A stretch of 64,000 nucleotides of DNA, from assembly GCF_024055895.1 (NCBI RefSeq), contig NZ_JAMXLE010000001.1, positions 620,001-684,000 on the forward strand, in the 5' to 3' direction. The notes below the pieces were generated by a model. That model saw only the letters and a list, made by a program, of their open reading frames with translations. It did no database searches and was not told the origin of the DNA. Shown here piece after piece: positions 8,634 to 16,894 of this stretch. The position numbers were made by a program, and so were the translations under genes. Origin of the DNA: Rhizobium sp. L1K21. GTDB taxonomy: Bacteria > Pseudomonadota > Alphaproteobacteria > Rhizobiales > Rhizobiaceae. Numbering within the stretch: the stretch's first letter is position 1; every line of letters begins with the position of its first letter.

Positions 8634-9133
8634 TGGACGATATCCGTTCCATGATCCGTCAGATCCTCTCTGAGGAAATCCAGGCGCTCAAGAGCAGCCT
8701 GGGTGGCAGTCAGAAGACTGTTCATGAGCGGGTCGATTTCTACGGCGACGGTGATCTCAATGCATTTGTGAAACGCATTCTGGATCTCGGTCGGGACCCC
8801 CAGAAATACAACGATATCATGAGCGGCAGGCATACGTTTTCACTTGGCGCCTGCGGTCATCCACCGGCGCAGCACTATGCCCCTTCAGTCCAGTATCACG
8901 CCCCGCCGGTTCCGAAATTTGAGCCCGTGGCTTCGCCGGTCCCGGTTCAGCAGAAGGCACCGCAGCCGTCCGCGCGTCAGGAGTTTGGCAAGAACCTGAT
9001 GACCGAGAGGGACGTCGACAACCTTCCGGAAGGAACGCGGGTCGTAATGCTTGGCCATACCGCGCGTCTGACGCCCCTGGCGCGTGATGAACTGCGGCGC
9101 CTGAACATACGCATCGAAAGGAAAGCGGCATGA
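8633..9133 (+). CDS. Microcompartment-associated protein with N-terminal encapsulation-like helix
   Basis: A 166-residue protein in three parts: an N-terminal amphipathic helix (MDDIRSMIRQILSEEIQALK), a middle linker rich in proline and glutamine (about residues 75-120, for example PPVPKFEPVASPVPVQQ), and a C-terminal piece (TERDVDNLPEGTRV, then LTPLARDELRRLNIRIER) like a small domain found in several other microcompartment-linked proteins. The first helix resembles the C-terminal tail of the aldehyde dehydrogenase. It may therefore be a cargo scaffold or a lumen organiser that bridges enzyme and shell. It has no recognisable active site. Translation is coupled to the BMC-T gene before it (1-base overlap) and the EutN-type gene after it (ATGA). 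Confidence 0.7.
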   Translation: MDDIRSMIRQILSEEIQALKSSLGGSQKTVHERVDFYGDGDLNAFVKRILDLGRDPQKYNDIMSGRHTFSLGACGHPPAQHYAPSVQYHAPPVPKFEPVASPVPVQQKAPQPSARQEFGKNLMTERDVDNLPEGTRVVMLGHTARLTPLARDELRRLNIRIERKAA

Positions 9134-9366
9134 TCCAAGGCAAAGTTACAGGTCAGGTCTGGTCATCCAGGCATATCAAATCTCTTCCCAAAGGCGCCCT
9201 TCTCGAAGTGGAGGTCGCAGGCAACAAGATCATCGCTTTTGATCCGCTCGGTTGCGCTGTGGGAGAAGACGTCTTGATTACACAAGGCTCGGTTGCTGCC
9301 GGCCATTTCACTGAGATCAAGGCACCCATCGATGCGCTGATCATCGGCTCCATCGATGGCAAGTAA
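9130..9366 (+). CDS. EutN/CcmL-type pentameric shell vertex protein (BMC-P)
   Basis: A 78-residue member of the EutN/CcmL family, whose pentamers close the vertices of the polyhedral shell. Length and sequence fit: N-terminal GKVTGQVWSSRH, a central AFDPLGCAVGEDVLITQGS, and the C-terminal DALIIGSIDG. In other systems removal of this class leaves elongated, leaky shells. The start ATG overlaps the stop of the previous gene (ATGA), so production is probably tied to it. One vertex gene is enough for a complete shell. Confidence 0.93.
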   Translation: MIQGKVTGQVWSSRHIKSLPKGALLEVEVAGNKIIAFDPLGCAVGEDVLITQGSVAAGHFTEIKAPIDALIIGSIDGK

Positions 9367-9403
9367 CCGGGCGACGCCCAAACCCTAATGAAGGAGAACT
9401 GAA

Positions 9404-9688
9404 ATGGCTAATCAAGCTATTGGTATGATTGAAACTAAAGGCTACGTCGCCGCGATGACCGCTGCCGACGCTATGGTCAAGGCTGCGAACGTTGAAATCG
9501 TTGGCAAAAATGAAGTTGGCGGCGGCCTCGTGTCCGTCATCGTCAAGGGCGATGTCGGCGCGGTCAAGAGCGCGTCCGAAGCCGGCGCGGAAGCTGCCAG
9601 CAATGTCGGCGAAGTTGTCTCGGTCCATGTGATCCCGCGTCCACATGAAGACCTCGGCAAGTATTTCGAAGCTGCCAAGCTGAAGTAA
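9404..9688 (+). CDS. BMC-H hexameric shell protein (PduA/EutM type)
   Basis: A 94-residue single-domain shell protein, the main facet tile. The family pattern is complete: [30 protein letters not shown] at the start, the pore-loop region [19 protein letters not shown], and [12 protein letters not shown] near the end. It has the best ribosome binding site of the operon (AAGGAGAA at 9390-9397), as expected for the most abundant shell component. It is the only BMC-H gene in view, so this shell would be built from one hexamer type and two BMC-T types, a simple composition like the RMM shells. Confidence 0.96.
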   Translation: MANQAIGMIETKGYVAAMTAADAMVKAANVEIVGKNEVGGGLVSVIVKGDVGAVKSASEAGAEAASNVGEVVSVHVIPRPHEDLGKYFEAAKLK

Positions 9689-9716
9689 GTATCCAACAGG
9701 CAAGAAGGCCGAAATA

Positions 9717-10346
9717 ATGACTCAACTCCGTGTGTATTTGCCGGTCCGTGATCTGCAGCCACAATTTGCGGCCTACCTCGCCACGCCCACACGCGCCCGG
9801 GGCTATCCCCCATTTCGTGGTCAGCACAGTCTGATTATCGAAGTGGCCCCGGCGCTCTCCATTCATCGTATCGTCGATTTGGCGCTCAAGGAACGTCCCG
9901 ATCTGGAACCGGGGATTTTGTTCACCGAGCGCAATTTCGGCCTGCTTGAGCTGCATGCCGACAATATGGACGATCTGGATAAGGCAGGGCAGGCGATCCT
10001 CAAGGGGATCGGCGCCAAGCCTGAAGATCAGTTGACGCCGGAAACACTGTTTCATGATATCATCGAAGACCTGTCCGACCAGCATGCGATCATTCTCAAC
10101 CGCTCGCGCGATGCCTCCATTCTGGTTCCCGGCGTATCTCTACTCATCTATGAAATGCAGCCGGCGCTTTTTGCCTGCGTCGCCGCTAATGAAGCCGAAC
10201 GGGCGGCACCCAATGCCGCAATCAACGACGTGCAGATGATGGGGGCAACGGGTCGCATTTTCATGTCTGGCACGACCTCGGATATGGAGGAGGCCAGAGA
10301 CGCGATTACGGCATGTCTGCAGGCTGTGAAGGGCAGGGCAAAGTAA
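9717..10346 (+). CDS. BMC-T shell protein, copy 2
   Basis: A 209-residue tandem-domain shell protein, a paralogue of the one at 8022. Both begin with a short strand followed by LQPQ (DLQPQFAAYLATPTRARGY here) and share a V/IEV/IAPxL/IxI segment and the C-terminal MMGATGRIFMSG type turn (MIGPNGRLYLAG in the other copy). Divergence between the two is large, so they are likely different tiles with different pores rather than a recent duplication. It is last in the operon; an inverted repeat at 10409-10433 lies downstream. Confidence 0.84.
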   Translation: MTQLRVYLPVRDLQPQFAAYLATPTRARGYPPFRGQHSLIIEVAPALSIHRIVDLALKERPDLEPGILFTERNFGLLELHADNMDDLDKAGQAILKGIGAKPEDQLTPETLFHDIIEDLSDQHAIILNRSRDASILVPGVSLLIYEMQPALFACVAANEAERAAPNAAINDVQMMGATGRIFMSGTTSDMEEARDAITACLQAVKGRAK

Positions 10347-10408
10347 AATTATATCGCGATTGCAATGCGGTTGAATTATCTAGGGCGAAGCTCGCAGGAT
10401 CGGCAATA

Positions 10409-10433
10409 GGTCAAGGGTCGCGACAGCTTGACC
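10409..10433. promoter_or_regulatory. Inverted repeat between the shell operon and the LysR gene
   Basis: GGTCAAG (10409-10415) and CTTGACC (10427-10433) form a perfect 7-bp stem with an 11-base spacer. There is no T-run on the plus side, so a simple terminator is unlikely. It lies 80 bp ahead of the LysR start and could be that regulator's own binding site. Confidence 0.35.
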
Positions 10434-10513
10434 AAAATTGTATTAAGCGCTTCCAGAAAAAACGCACCTATTGCACCAATACCGGATGTTCTTAAATCGG
10501 TGGAAAATCGATT

Positions 10514-11449
10514 GTGCCCCAACTTTCAGAAATCCGCTATTTCGTAGCCGCCGCTGAGAATGGAAGCCTGAGACAGGCGGCTGAGGCGCTTGGCATCGGG
10601 CAGTCTTGCATCAGCCGGTCCCTCATGCGGCTGGAGGACAGGCTTGGTGTTTCGCTTTTTGAGCGAAGCAATACAGGTGTCCGGCTTACCAATGCGGGAA
10701 GGCGTTTTCTGGAAGACGTGCGGCCTGCACTGCAGCAACTGGATCAGGCTCGACGATCAGCCTGCGCCGCTGGCCGTACCGAATCTGGTGCCATTCGTGT
10801 GGGTCTATTGACCTCACTTGCTGGAGGGTTTCTTCGTCGTCTTATTATGTCTTATCAACGCGAATATCCAAAGGTGCGGGTTGATCTTCGCGACGGTGGA
10901 CGTGATGAGCATGTCGCTTCCTTACGCGCTCGGGACCTCGATATTGTATTTCTGCCATGTTCGACCCCGGTCCGAAACTGCGAATGCGCGGAGTTATGGT
11001 GTGAGCAGATACATATTGCTCTTTGCAAGGGACACAGGTTGGCGGGTAAGGCTAAACTTGATTGGCCGGATCTTTGCGAAGAAGAGTTCATCACCAGTTG
11101 TCATGCGATTGGGCCGGAATTGCATGACTACATCGCCCATAGACTTGCGGAACATGCGCCATTGCCAAAGGTCGAAATTCGTTGCGCCTGTTTCGAAACC
11201 TTGATGAATCTGGTCAGTCTGGGGCAGGGGATTACGGCAACGTCTTCCGCTTGGACAGACGTGAAGTTTCCGGATCTTATTCTCCGCCCTTTGTCCGATC
11301 CCAGGGATGTTCTGCGTTTCAGTGCGATCTGGCTTGCCGAGAACGACAATCCGGCGCTGCGCTGCCTGGTCAGCACCGCGCACGTTCTGGCGGGAAGGGT
11401 GCGGCGCGGCAATTCGGATTGGCTGCCACGCCAAGTCAGTTCTGATTAG
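10514..11449 (+). CDS. LysR-family transcriptional regulator
   Basis: A 311-residue LysR-type regulator. The N-terminal winged HTH is complete (EIRYFVAAAENGSLRQAAEAL, then QSCISRSLMRLEDRLGVSLFER), and the rest matches the two-lobed effector-binding domain (GAIRVGLLTSLAGGFLRRL). It starts with GTG at 10514. It could regulate the microcompartment operon upstream, but the 3' end overlaps by 14 bp the end of the DUF2274 gene, the last gene of the trb operon, in tail-to-tail orientation. That close arrangement suggests it may belong to the conjugative element. Which of the two it controls is open. Confidence 0.88.
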   Translation: MPQLSEIRYFVAAAENGSLRQAAEALGIGQSCISRSLMRLEDRLGVSLFERSNTGVRLTNAGRRFLEDVRPALQQLDQARRSACAAGRTESGAIRVGLLTSLAGGFLRRLIMSYQREYPKVRVDLRDGGRDEHVASLRARDLDIVFLPCSTPVRNCECAELWCEQIHIALCKGHRLAGKAKLDWPDLCEEEFITSCHAIGPELHDYIAHRLAEHAPLPKVEIRCACFETLMNLVSLGQGITATSSAWTDVKFPDLILRPLSDPRDVLRFSAIWLAENDNPALRCLVSTAHVLAGRVRRGNSDWLPRQVSSD

Positions 11450-11675
11450 GCGACCGGTTCGATTTCCGCAGGCGTGCGAACACGCGATCGGTCGCCATGA
11501 ATCGTTGCAGCATCGGCGCGATCAGCCGGGCCGGCTCCGGTGCGGCGTCACCGGTTTCGCGGGCCATTACCTCGGCGTAGGCGACGAGATCGCGATGGAT
11601 ATCGGCAGGCAGCTCGACGGTAAGTTTGACGGGCTTGTCGTCGGGAATAGTGGAGAGCTTCAGTTTCGTGGTCAT
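11436..11675 (-). CDS. DUF2274 protein at the end of the trb operon
   Basis: A 79-residue protein of the DUF2274 family, which regularly follows trbI in alphaproteobacterial conjugation operons. The segment PVKLTVELPADIHRDLVAYAEVMARE looks like a ribbon-helix-helix fold, so it may be a small DNA-binding protein controlling the operon; this is inferred. It starts 3 bp after the trbI stop and ends inside the last codons of the convergent LysR gene. Confidence 0.82.
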   Translation of the reverse strand: MTTKLKLSTIPDDKPVKLTVELPADIHRDLVAYAEVMARETGDAAPEPARLIAPMLQRFMATDRVFARLRKSNRSPNQN

Positions 11676-11678
11676 GGT

Positions 11679-12860
11679 TCAGCCTCGATAGGGTTCGAGG
11701 ACGAGATCGCGGGTGACGATGACGCGCATCGGGAATCCGGGTCGGATCGTCAGTGTGGGCGAAACTTGCAATTGGCGCTGGATGATCTGCTGTCCCGCGT
11801 CGTTGATCGTATCCTGCGCGCCCTCGCGGATCGCCTGGACCAGGCGGTCGTCATCATCCATCGTCAATTCAGCGCCGACCGCTAGCAGCGTCGACAAGCC
11901 TGCGGCCTTTGCCAGATCCCACCAGTGATGATCGACACCGTCTTCCAGGCCGGCATAGCCTTCAGTGTCGGCGCCTGGCTGACGTTCGAGGACGATGGAG
12001 CGACCGTTTGGGAAGATCAGACGGTTCCAGACGAGCAGCACACGACGCTGGCCGAAGCCGACATCGTTGGAATATTCGCCGATGATCCGTGTGCCCTGAG
12101 GAATGAGCAGAATTTGGCCTGACGGGCTGTCGTAGATGTGCTGTGTGACCTGGGCGGTTATGAGACCGGGCAGGTCGGACCGAATACCGGTGATGAGCGC
12201 GGCGGGAATCACCGATCCGGCCTGGAGGACATAGGGAGAGGCAGGCGGCGCGACGCGATCAGGCGCGACGGTTTGCCGGTCGGCTGCCGCATTGAGGAAC
12301 GCGTGTTGGCGATCCTGGGAGGTGGTGGCAGCCGCCTGTCCGGCGAGATCGAGACCGAACGAGCCCGGAGCCGCGGCATTAGCGGGCGTGTTCTGAGCGA
12401 CCGCGCCAGTCTGGAAGAAGACGCGGCTGGTCCGCGCTGCTTCCGCTTCGGCGAGACGGCGTTGTTCCTCGGGGTCGGTGGCGGGCGTTGCAATGACCGG
12501 CGGCGCAACCGGTTTTCCCTTTTGCTGCGCGTCGAGGATAGGCCGGCCGAGATCGCCGGGCAGGGGCGGGCCGAGTATCGGGCCGGTATAGTCGCGTGGG
12601 AGGTTTTCGAGGCCATCGGCCGTGCGTCGGTTGTCCGTCGTATAAAGCTCTTCTCCACCGGAATCCCGGTCCGCCGGCCGGAGCGCATAGATCAAAGCAC
12701 CTCCTATTGCGAGCGAGACGACCAGACCGGCTGTAGCCAGCGCTTTCCGCGACAAGCGGGTGACCTGTGGCGGTTTGGCGCGCAGTCGCATCGCGGTTGC
12801 CGCATCGGTCGAAGAATCCCGTTTCTTCACGTCCTGTGATCCACTTTTATTAGGATTCAC
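11679..12860 (-). CDS. trbI: TrbI, VirB10-like type IV secretion protein
   Basis: A 393-residue homologue of VirB10, the protein that spans inner and outer membrane in the mating channel. One transmembrane helix near residues 38-60 (LATAGLVVSLAIGGALIYAL) is followed by a proline-rich periplasmic stretch and the conserved C-terminal barrel-forming domain (YVLQAGSVIPAALITGI, IPQGTRIIGEY, VLVWNRLIFPNGRS). Length is normal. Its ATG overlaps the trbG stop by 4 bp. Confidence 0.95.
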   Translation of the reverse strand: MNPNKSGSQDVKKRDSSTDAATAMRLRAKPPQVTRLSRKALATAGLVVSLAIGGALIYALRPADRDSGGEELYTTDNRRTADGLENLPRDYTGPILGPPLPGDLGRPILDAQQKGKPVAPPVIATPATDPEEQRRLAEAEAARTSRVFFQTGAVAQNTPANAAAPGSFGLDLAGQAAATTSQDRQHAFLNAAADRQTVAPDRVAPPASPYVLQAGSVIPAALITGIRSDLPGLITAQVTQHIYDSPSGQILLIPQGTRIIGEYSNDVGFGQRRVLLVWNRLIFPNGRSIVLERQPGADTEGYAGLEDGVDHHWWDLAKAAGLSTLLAVGAELTMDDDDRLVQAIREGAQDTINDAGQQIIQRQLQVSPTLTIRPGFPMRVIVTRDLVLEPYRG

Positions 12861-13840
12861 GGCTTTGGCCTCCCATCGGTTCTGACGATCCTCACGACCT
12901 GCTGCTTTCTGCCGCTGCCGAGACGTAGTTCGGCGGCCGCGAAGACACGGTCGACAATCAGGATGTTTTGATAAATACGGCTGTTGACGATTTGTGCTTC
13001 GCCGTCGGAGCCGATCACGAAGAGAGGCGGCATTTCGCCCTGAACGATGCCGCGCGGGAACTGGATGTAGACATGGCGTCCGTCGTCGAAGACGGAGACC
13101 GGCCGCCAGGGCGGGGTGTCGCCGGTCAGGCCGTAGCGGTAATGGCGCGCGTTTATGGCTGGTATCGTTGGCCGGACGGGTGTGGCCCGCCGCTGTGCGG
13201 TCGTCCGTGCCGGATAGGCCCAGGCGACGGCGGGCATGTAAGGCTCTTCGCCGGCGCGCAGTTCGAGCATATAGACACGCCGATCCGTGCTGATGACGAG
13301 GTTGGTCGTGATGTCGGGGCGTGTCGGCTTGACGAGGATATGGACGCGGCGCGCAGTGCCGTTGCCGCTTTCGGTACTGCCGATGATCCAGCGCGCGGTA
13401 TCGCCGGCGGCGATCGGTCCGCCGCCGGTCAGGCTCTCGCCGGGTTCGAGCGCGATGTTGGTGATCTGGCCCGGCGCGGCATAGACCTGATAGAGCGCGC
13501 CCTCGCTCCAGGGATAGATCTGGATGGCGTTGAAATACCCCTCGCGCCTTGGTTCGATCCGGGCGGCGGCATTGGCGTTTTCGACCCGACCGGTCGACGT
13601 GTCAGCTTTTTTGCCACCATGAGCGGGTATCCATGCCGGGGGAACGTGAAGCGGTTTTGGATTTTCTTCGGTTACCGCCGCCGGCACCGGGGGCAATGGC
13701 GGTACGTCGCTGTCGTAGCTGATTTCCGGGGGCTTGAAGGTGGCGCAGCCGGACAGTGCGGATACGGAAAGCAGGAGAACCACAAAAGAGGCTTTATAAA
13801 AAACCGCCCCTCCGGCTTTATGAGAAAACGGCACTATCAT
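12857..13840 (-). CDS. trbG: TrbG, VirB9-like type IV secretion protein
   Basis: A 327-residue VirB9 homologue. The N-terminus carries a lipoprotein signal peptide with the lipobox LSGC (VLLLSVSALSGCATF), so the mature protein should be anchored in a membrane, which is unusual for TrbG but is the sort of property that VirB7 brings in other systems. The C-terminal domain holds YRYGLTGDTPPWRPVSVFDDG and IVNSRIYQNILIVDRVF. Start at 13840 puts its ATG over the trbF stop (ATGA). Confidence 0.94.
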   Translation of the reverse strand: MIVPFSHKAGGAVFYKASFVVLLLSVSALSGCATFKPPEISYDSDVPPLPPVPAAVTEENPKPLHVPPAWIPAHGGKKADTSTGRVENANAAARIEPRREGYFNAIQIYPWSEGALYQVYAAPGQITNIALEPGESLTGGGPIAAGDTARWIIGSTESGNGTARRVHILVKPTRPDITTNLVISTDRRVYMLELRAGEEPYMPAVAWAYPARTTAQRRATPVRPTIPAINARHYRYGLTGDTPPWRPVSVFDDGRHVYIQFPRGIVQGEMPPLFVIGSDGEAQIVNSRIYQNILIVDRVFAAAELRLGSGRKQQVVRIVRTDGRPKP

Positions 13841-14520
13841 TGTCCGAGCTCCTTGGACCAGTTGATGGCGTTGACGTAGATGCCGAGCGGGTTCTTGCGC
13901 AGGCGTTCGGCGTTGCGCGGCGGCTGGATGACGATCGTCAGGATCGCGGTCCAGCGCTCTGTCACGGACAACTGACCGTTCTCATAGTGGCGCTCCGTCC
14001 AGGCGACGCGGAAGCTATTCGGCGACGCGCGAATAACGCTCGAGACCTCGACGGCCACTTGTTGCTTGCCGACCTTGGTGAAGGGATCGTTGGCACGAGC
14101 ATAGTCGTTGAGCGCCGATGCTCCATGGTCGGTGGTGAAGTCGTAGGCGCGGAGCCAGTTCTGGCGTACGATGATCGGATCGGCAGGAATGGCCCGGACG
14201 TTCTCGATGAATCGGGCGAGGTGGAAGGCGAGCTGCGGGTCGGTCGGTTCATAGTCGGTCGCGGCCGGCGCAACCGCCTGCGCCTCGCCGCGCGCGTCGA
14301 CCTGAACCACCCAGGGCACCACCGTGCCGCGGGTCGATTGCCAGACGAGTGCCGATGCAAAGCCGGTCGTCAGGATCAGGCAGCCGAAGGCCATGAGCCG
14401 CCAGTTCTTGGCCTGCACACGGGCAGAACCGATGCGCTCGTCCCAGACCTGCGCGGCCTTCTGATAGGGGGTCTCGGGTTCCGGCGTCCTGCCGTAATGG
14501 GCTGCTGGTCGTTTGAACAT
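13837..14520 (-). CDS. trbF: TrbF, VirB8-like type IV secretion protein
   Basis: A 227-residue bitopic inner-membrane protein of the VirB8/TrbF family, an assembly factor of the mating channel. It has a cytoplasmic N-terminus, one transmembrane helix at about residues 42-62 (LMAFGCLILTTGFASALVW) and a periplasmic NTF2-like domain (VRQNWLRAYDFTTDHG, WTERHYENGQ). It overlaps trbG by 4 bp downstream and touches trbL upstream (1 bp). Confidence 0.94.
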   Translation of the reverse strand: MFKRPAAHYGRTPEPETPYQKAAQVWDERIGSARVQAKNWRLMAFGCLILTTGFASALVWQSTRGTVVPWVVQVDARGEAQAVAPAATDYEPTDPQLAFHLARFIENVRAIPADPIIVRQNWLRAYDFTTDHGASALNDYARANDPFTKVGKQQVAVEVSSVIRASPNSFRVAWTERHYENGQLSVTERWTAILTIVIQPPRNAERLRKNPLGIYVNAINWSKELGQ

Positions 14521-15833
14521 TAGCGGTCACCTTCTGAGAGATCGATTGTGGAGCCGCCGCCATGGGCGTCTCCGGAACGGATGGAATGAGCGGCGGCGGA
14601 GGCACCGTGGCTGACGCGCTGGGCGCGTTTCATGCGGTGCGCCCAGGTGGGCATGTCGGCTTGGGTGCCGGCAGTCGCAACGGGAGAGCTGTTATTGACG
14701 GAGCCTCCAGCGGCTTCGATGGCGGCGCGTCCACCATCGGCATAGCTCTGCTTCATGCCGGTAGCGGCACGGCGAAGCGGCGATGTTATGGCTCCGCCTG
14801 CTGCCTTCGCGACACCGCCGATACCGCCTGCGACACCGGGGACTCCTGATTGTCCAGCAGAGGCGAGCGAATAGGATGTTGCCGCACCACCTGCCAGAGC
14901 GGCGCTGCCTCGGGCCGCTCCAGAACCGGCTGTGAGTGCTGCGGATCCACCTCTTGAAGCAAGGGCACCACCGGCTACCATCATGCCTCCCGCGGCAAGA
15001 CTGGTTCCGACGGCGGACCCGGCACCCAGCTGCGGGCCGCCGGAGACGATGCCGCCGGCGATGCCCGGCCCGAAGATGCCGAGGCCAAGAAGCGAGAGTG
15101 CCGCGAGGACGATGGCCATGGCCTCGTCGATGGTCGGCTGGTCGCCGCCGAAACCGCCTGTGAATTCGGAGAACAGGGTCGAGCCGATGCCGATGATGAC
15201 GGCGAGCACCAGCACCTTGATGCCGGAGGAAATGACATGACCGAGCACGCGCTCGGCCATGAAGGCCGATTTGCCGAAGAGACCAAAAGGAATGAGCACG
15301 AAGCCTGCGAGCGTCGTCAGCTTGAACTCGATCAGCGTAACAAAAAGCTGAATGGCGAGGATGAAGAAGGCGAGGAGGACCAGCACCCAGGCGAACAGCA
15401 GGCACGCGATCTGGATGAAATTCTCGAAAAAGGCCCAGTAGCCCATCAGGTCGGAGATGGATTCCAGCAATGGCCGGCCGGCTTCGAGCCCGGTCTCGGC
15501 CACCTTGCCCGGCCGCAGAAGATCGGACGCGGAAAACCCGGTGCCGCTTGCCAGAAGACCGAGGCCAGCGAAGCTCTCGAAGATGATGCGGGCGAGGTTG
15601 TTCCAGTTGGAGATGATATAGGCGAAGGCGCCGACGAAGAGCGTCTTCTTGACCAAACGCGCGATGATGTCGTCGTCCGCGCCCCAGGACCAGAACAGCG
15701 CCGCCAGCGTCACGTCGATGACGATCAGGGTCGTCGCGATGAACGCCACCTCGCCACCGAGCAGGCCGAAGCCGGAATCGATGTAGGCGGTGAAGACTTG
15801 CAGGAAATGGTCGATGACGCCGGTATCGCCCAT
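14520..15833 (-). CDS. trbL: TrbL, polytopic type IV secretion protein (VirB6-like)
   Basis: A 437-residue inner-membrane protein with six or so membrane segments in the first 270 residues and a long Gly/Ala/Ser-rich tail (for example GGMMVAGGALASRGG), the usual TrbL shape. The start at 15833 (MGDTGVIDHF, with GAGGG just ahead) is chosen over an in-frame ATG at 15971, whose extra N-terminus is arginine-rich and lies within trbK. It forms the inner-membrane channel together with TrbE and TrbJ. Confidence 0.93.
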   Translation of the reverse strand: MGDTGVIDHFLQVFTAYIDSGFGLLGGEVAFIATTLIVIDVTLAALFWSWGADDDIIARLVKKTLFVGAFAYIISNWNNLARIIFESFAGLGLLASGTGFSASDLLRPGKVAETGLEAGRPLLESISDLMGYWAFFENFIQIACLLFAWVLVLLAFFILAIQLFVTLIEFKLTTLAGFVLIPFGLFGKSAFMAERVLGHVISSGIKVLVLAVIIGIGSTLFSEFTGGFGGDQPTIDEAMAIVLAALSLLGLGIFGPGIAGGIVSGGPQLGAGSAVGTSLAAGGMMVAGGALASRGGSAALTAGSGAARGSAALAGGAATSYSLASAGQSGVPGVAGGIGGVAKAAGGAITSPLRRAATGMKQSYADGGRAAIEAAGGSVNNSSPVATAGTQADMPTWAHRMKRAQRVSHGASAAAHSIRSGDAHGGGSTIDLSEGDR

Positions 15834-15840
15834 GGCCCTC

Positions 15841-16110
15841 TTACCTTTCCGTTTCGGTGCCGAGGAAGCGCTGCCGGTTCTCCGACCAGGCCGCGAGACA
15901 ATCCCGGTCGCGGGTTGCCGCCTCGCCGAGCTGCTGGCAGCGCCGGAGTTCCGTGCGCGCCGGATCGTCATTCGACAGGCCGGCTGGCGCCGGTGCGGAA
16001 ATGGCGTTTGATTGTGGCTTCGGTTCGCGGGTCACTTCGAGCACGGTCGCCGTGATGGCGACCGCGACGAAGACGATGGCGCCGATGCGTGCGAGGGTCT
16101 TGCCGTCCAT
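15841..16110 (-). CDS. trbK: TrbK-alt, putative entry exclusion protein
   Basis: An 89-residue protein with one N-terminal membrane segment (IGAIVFVAVAITATVLEV) and a small periplasmic part with two cysteines (LRRCQQLGEAATRDRDCLAAW), the pattern of the TrbK-alt family. Proteins of this position block uptake of a second copy of the same element. The start at 16110 (MDGKTLARIG) is preferred; the longer in-frame reading to 16239 runs back into trbJ. Confidence 0.85.
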   Translation of the reverse strand: MDGKTLARIGAIVFVAVAITATVLEVTREPKPQSNAISAPAPAGLSNDDPARTELRRCQQLGEAATRDRDCLAAWSENRQRFLGTETER

Positions 16111-16120
16111 CTCATGCGCC

Positions 16121-16894
16121 TCAATTGCCGCCATTGAACATCCGGGCGTTGCCCGGCTGGTAGCCCGATCCCGGTGCGAGGAAACGGCGGCGTTGCTCGC
16201 GCCCCTGTTCGGCCGCGGCGGCCCGTTCGGCATCGGCAAGCGCCTGTGCCCGTCCGTTGGCGGCGACGACGGCGGTGAGATCGGCGAGCTGCTGGCCCTG
16301 CAGGGCGAGAAGCTGATTGCCGGCCTGGGCTGCCTGCAAGGCCCCGGTCGCGCCCTGGCTGCGGCCGATCAGCTCGCTCATCTGGGTGCGATTGGTGTCG
16401 ATATTGCCGATGACACCGGCCTGCACGCGCATCGCGTCCTGAAGGCCGGCAACGGTGTTTTCCCAGCGCTCGCGGGCGCCGGTTATCAGATCCTGGTCGG
16501 AGGCCGAGAGTGGGGCCTCGCCGTAAGTGGTCTGAAACGCCTGATCGATCTGCTGGACGTCGAAGGCGATGCGCCGGGCTTCGTTCAGAAGTTGCTGCGT
16601 GCGCTGAACGGATTGCTGAAGCGACTGCAGCGCTGAGTAGGGTAGGCTCGTCAGGTTACGCGCCTGGTTGATCAGCATCTGCGCCTCGTTTTGCAGCGAG
16701 GTGATCTGGTTGTTGATCTGCTCGAGCGTTCGCGCGGCGGTCAGGACGTTTTGTACATAGTTGCTCGGGTCGAAGACGATGCCACCGAAGCCGAAGAGCG
16801 CATAGGCGGGCGGTGCTGTCAGCGGCGACAGGGCAACGGGCAAGGAAAGGGCGGATGCGGCGATCAGGGCCACGCTGGTGCGACGGAGGGTCAT
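16121..16894 (-). CDS. trbJ: TrbJ, VirB5-like type IV secretion protein
   Basis: A 257-residue secreted protein of the TrbJ family. The signal peptide is clear (residues 1-32 ending in PPAYA), followed by the conserved FGFGGIVFDPSNYVQN and long alpha-helical coils (NQITSLQNEAQMLINQARNL). It is thought to sit at the pilus tip or in the periplasm and to help mating-pair formation. Its ATG overlaps the trbE stop. Confidence 0.95.
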   Translation of the reverse strand: MTLRRTSVALIAASALSLPVALSPLTAPPAYALFGFGGIVFDPSNYVQNVLTAARTLEQINNQITSLQNEAQMLINQARNLTSLPYSALQSLQQSVQRTQQLLNEARRIAFDVQQIDQAFQTTYGEAPLSASDQDLITGARERWENTVAGLQDAMRVQAGVIGNIDTNRTQMSELIGRSQGATGALQAAQAGNQLLALQGQQLADLTAVVAANGRAQALADAERAAAAEQGREQRRRFLAPGSGYQPGNARMFNGGN

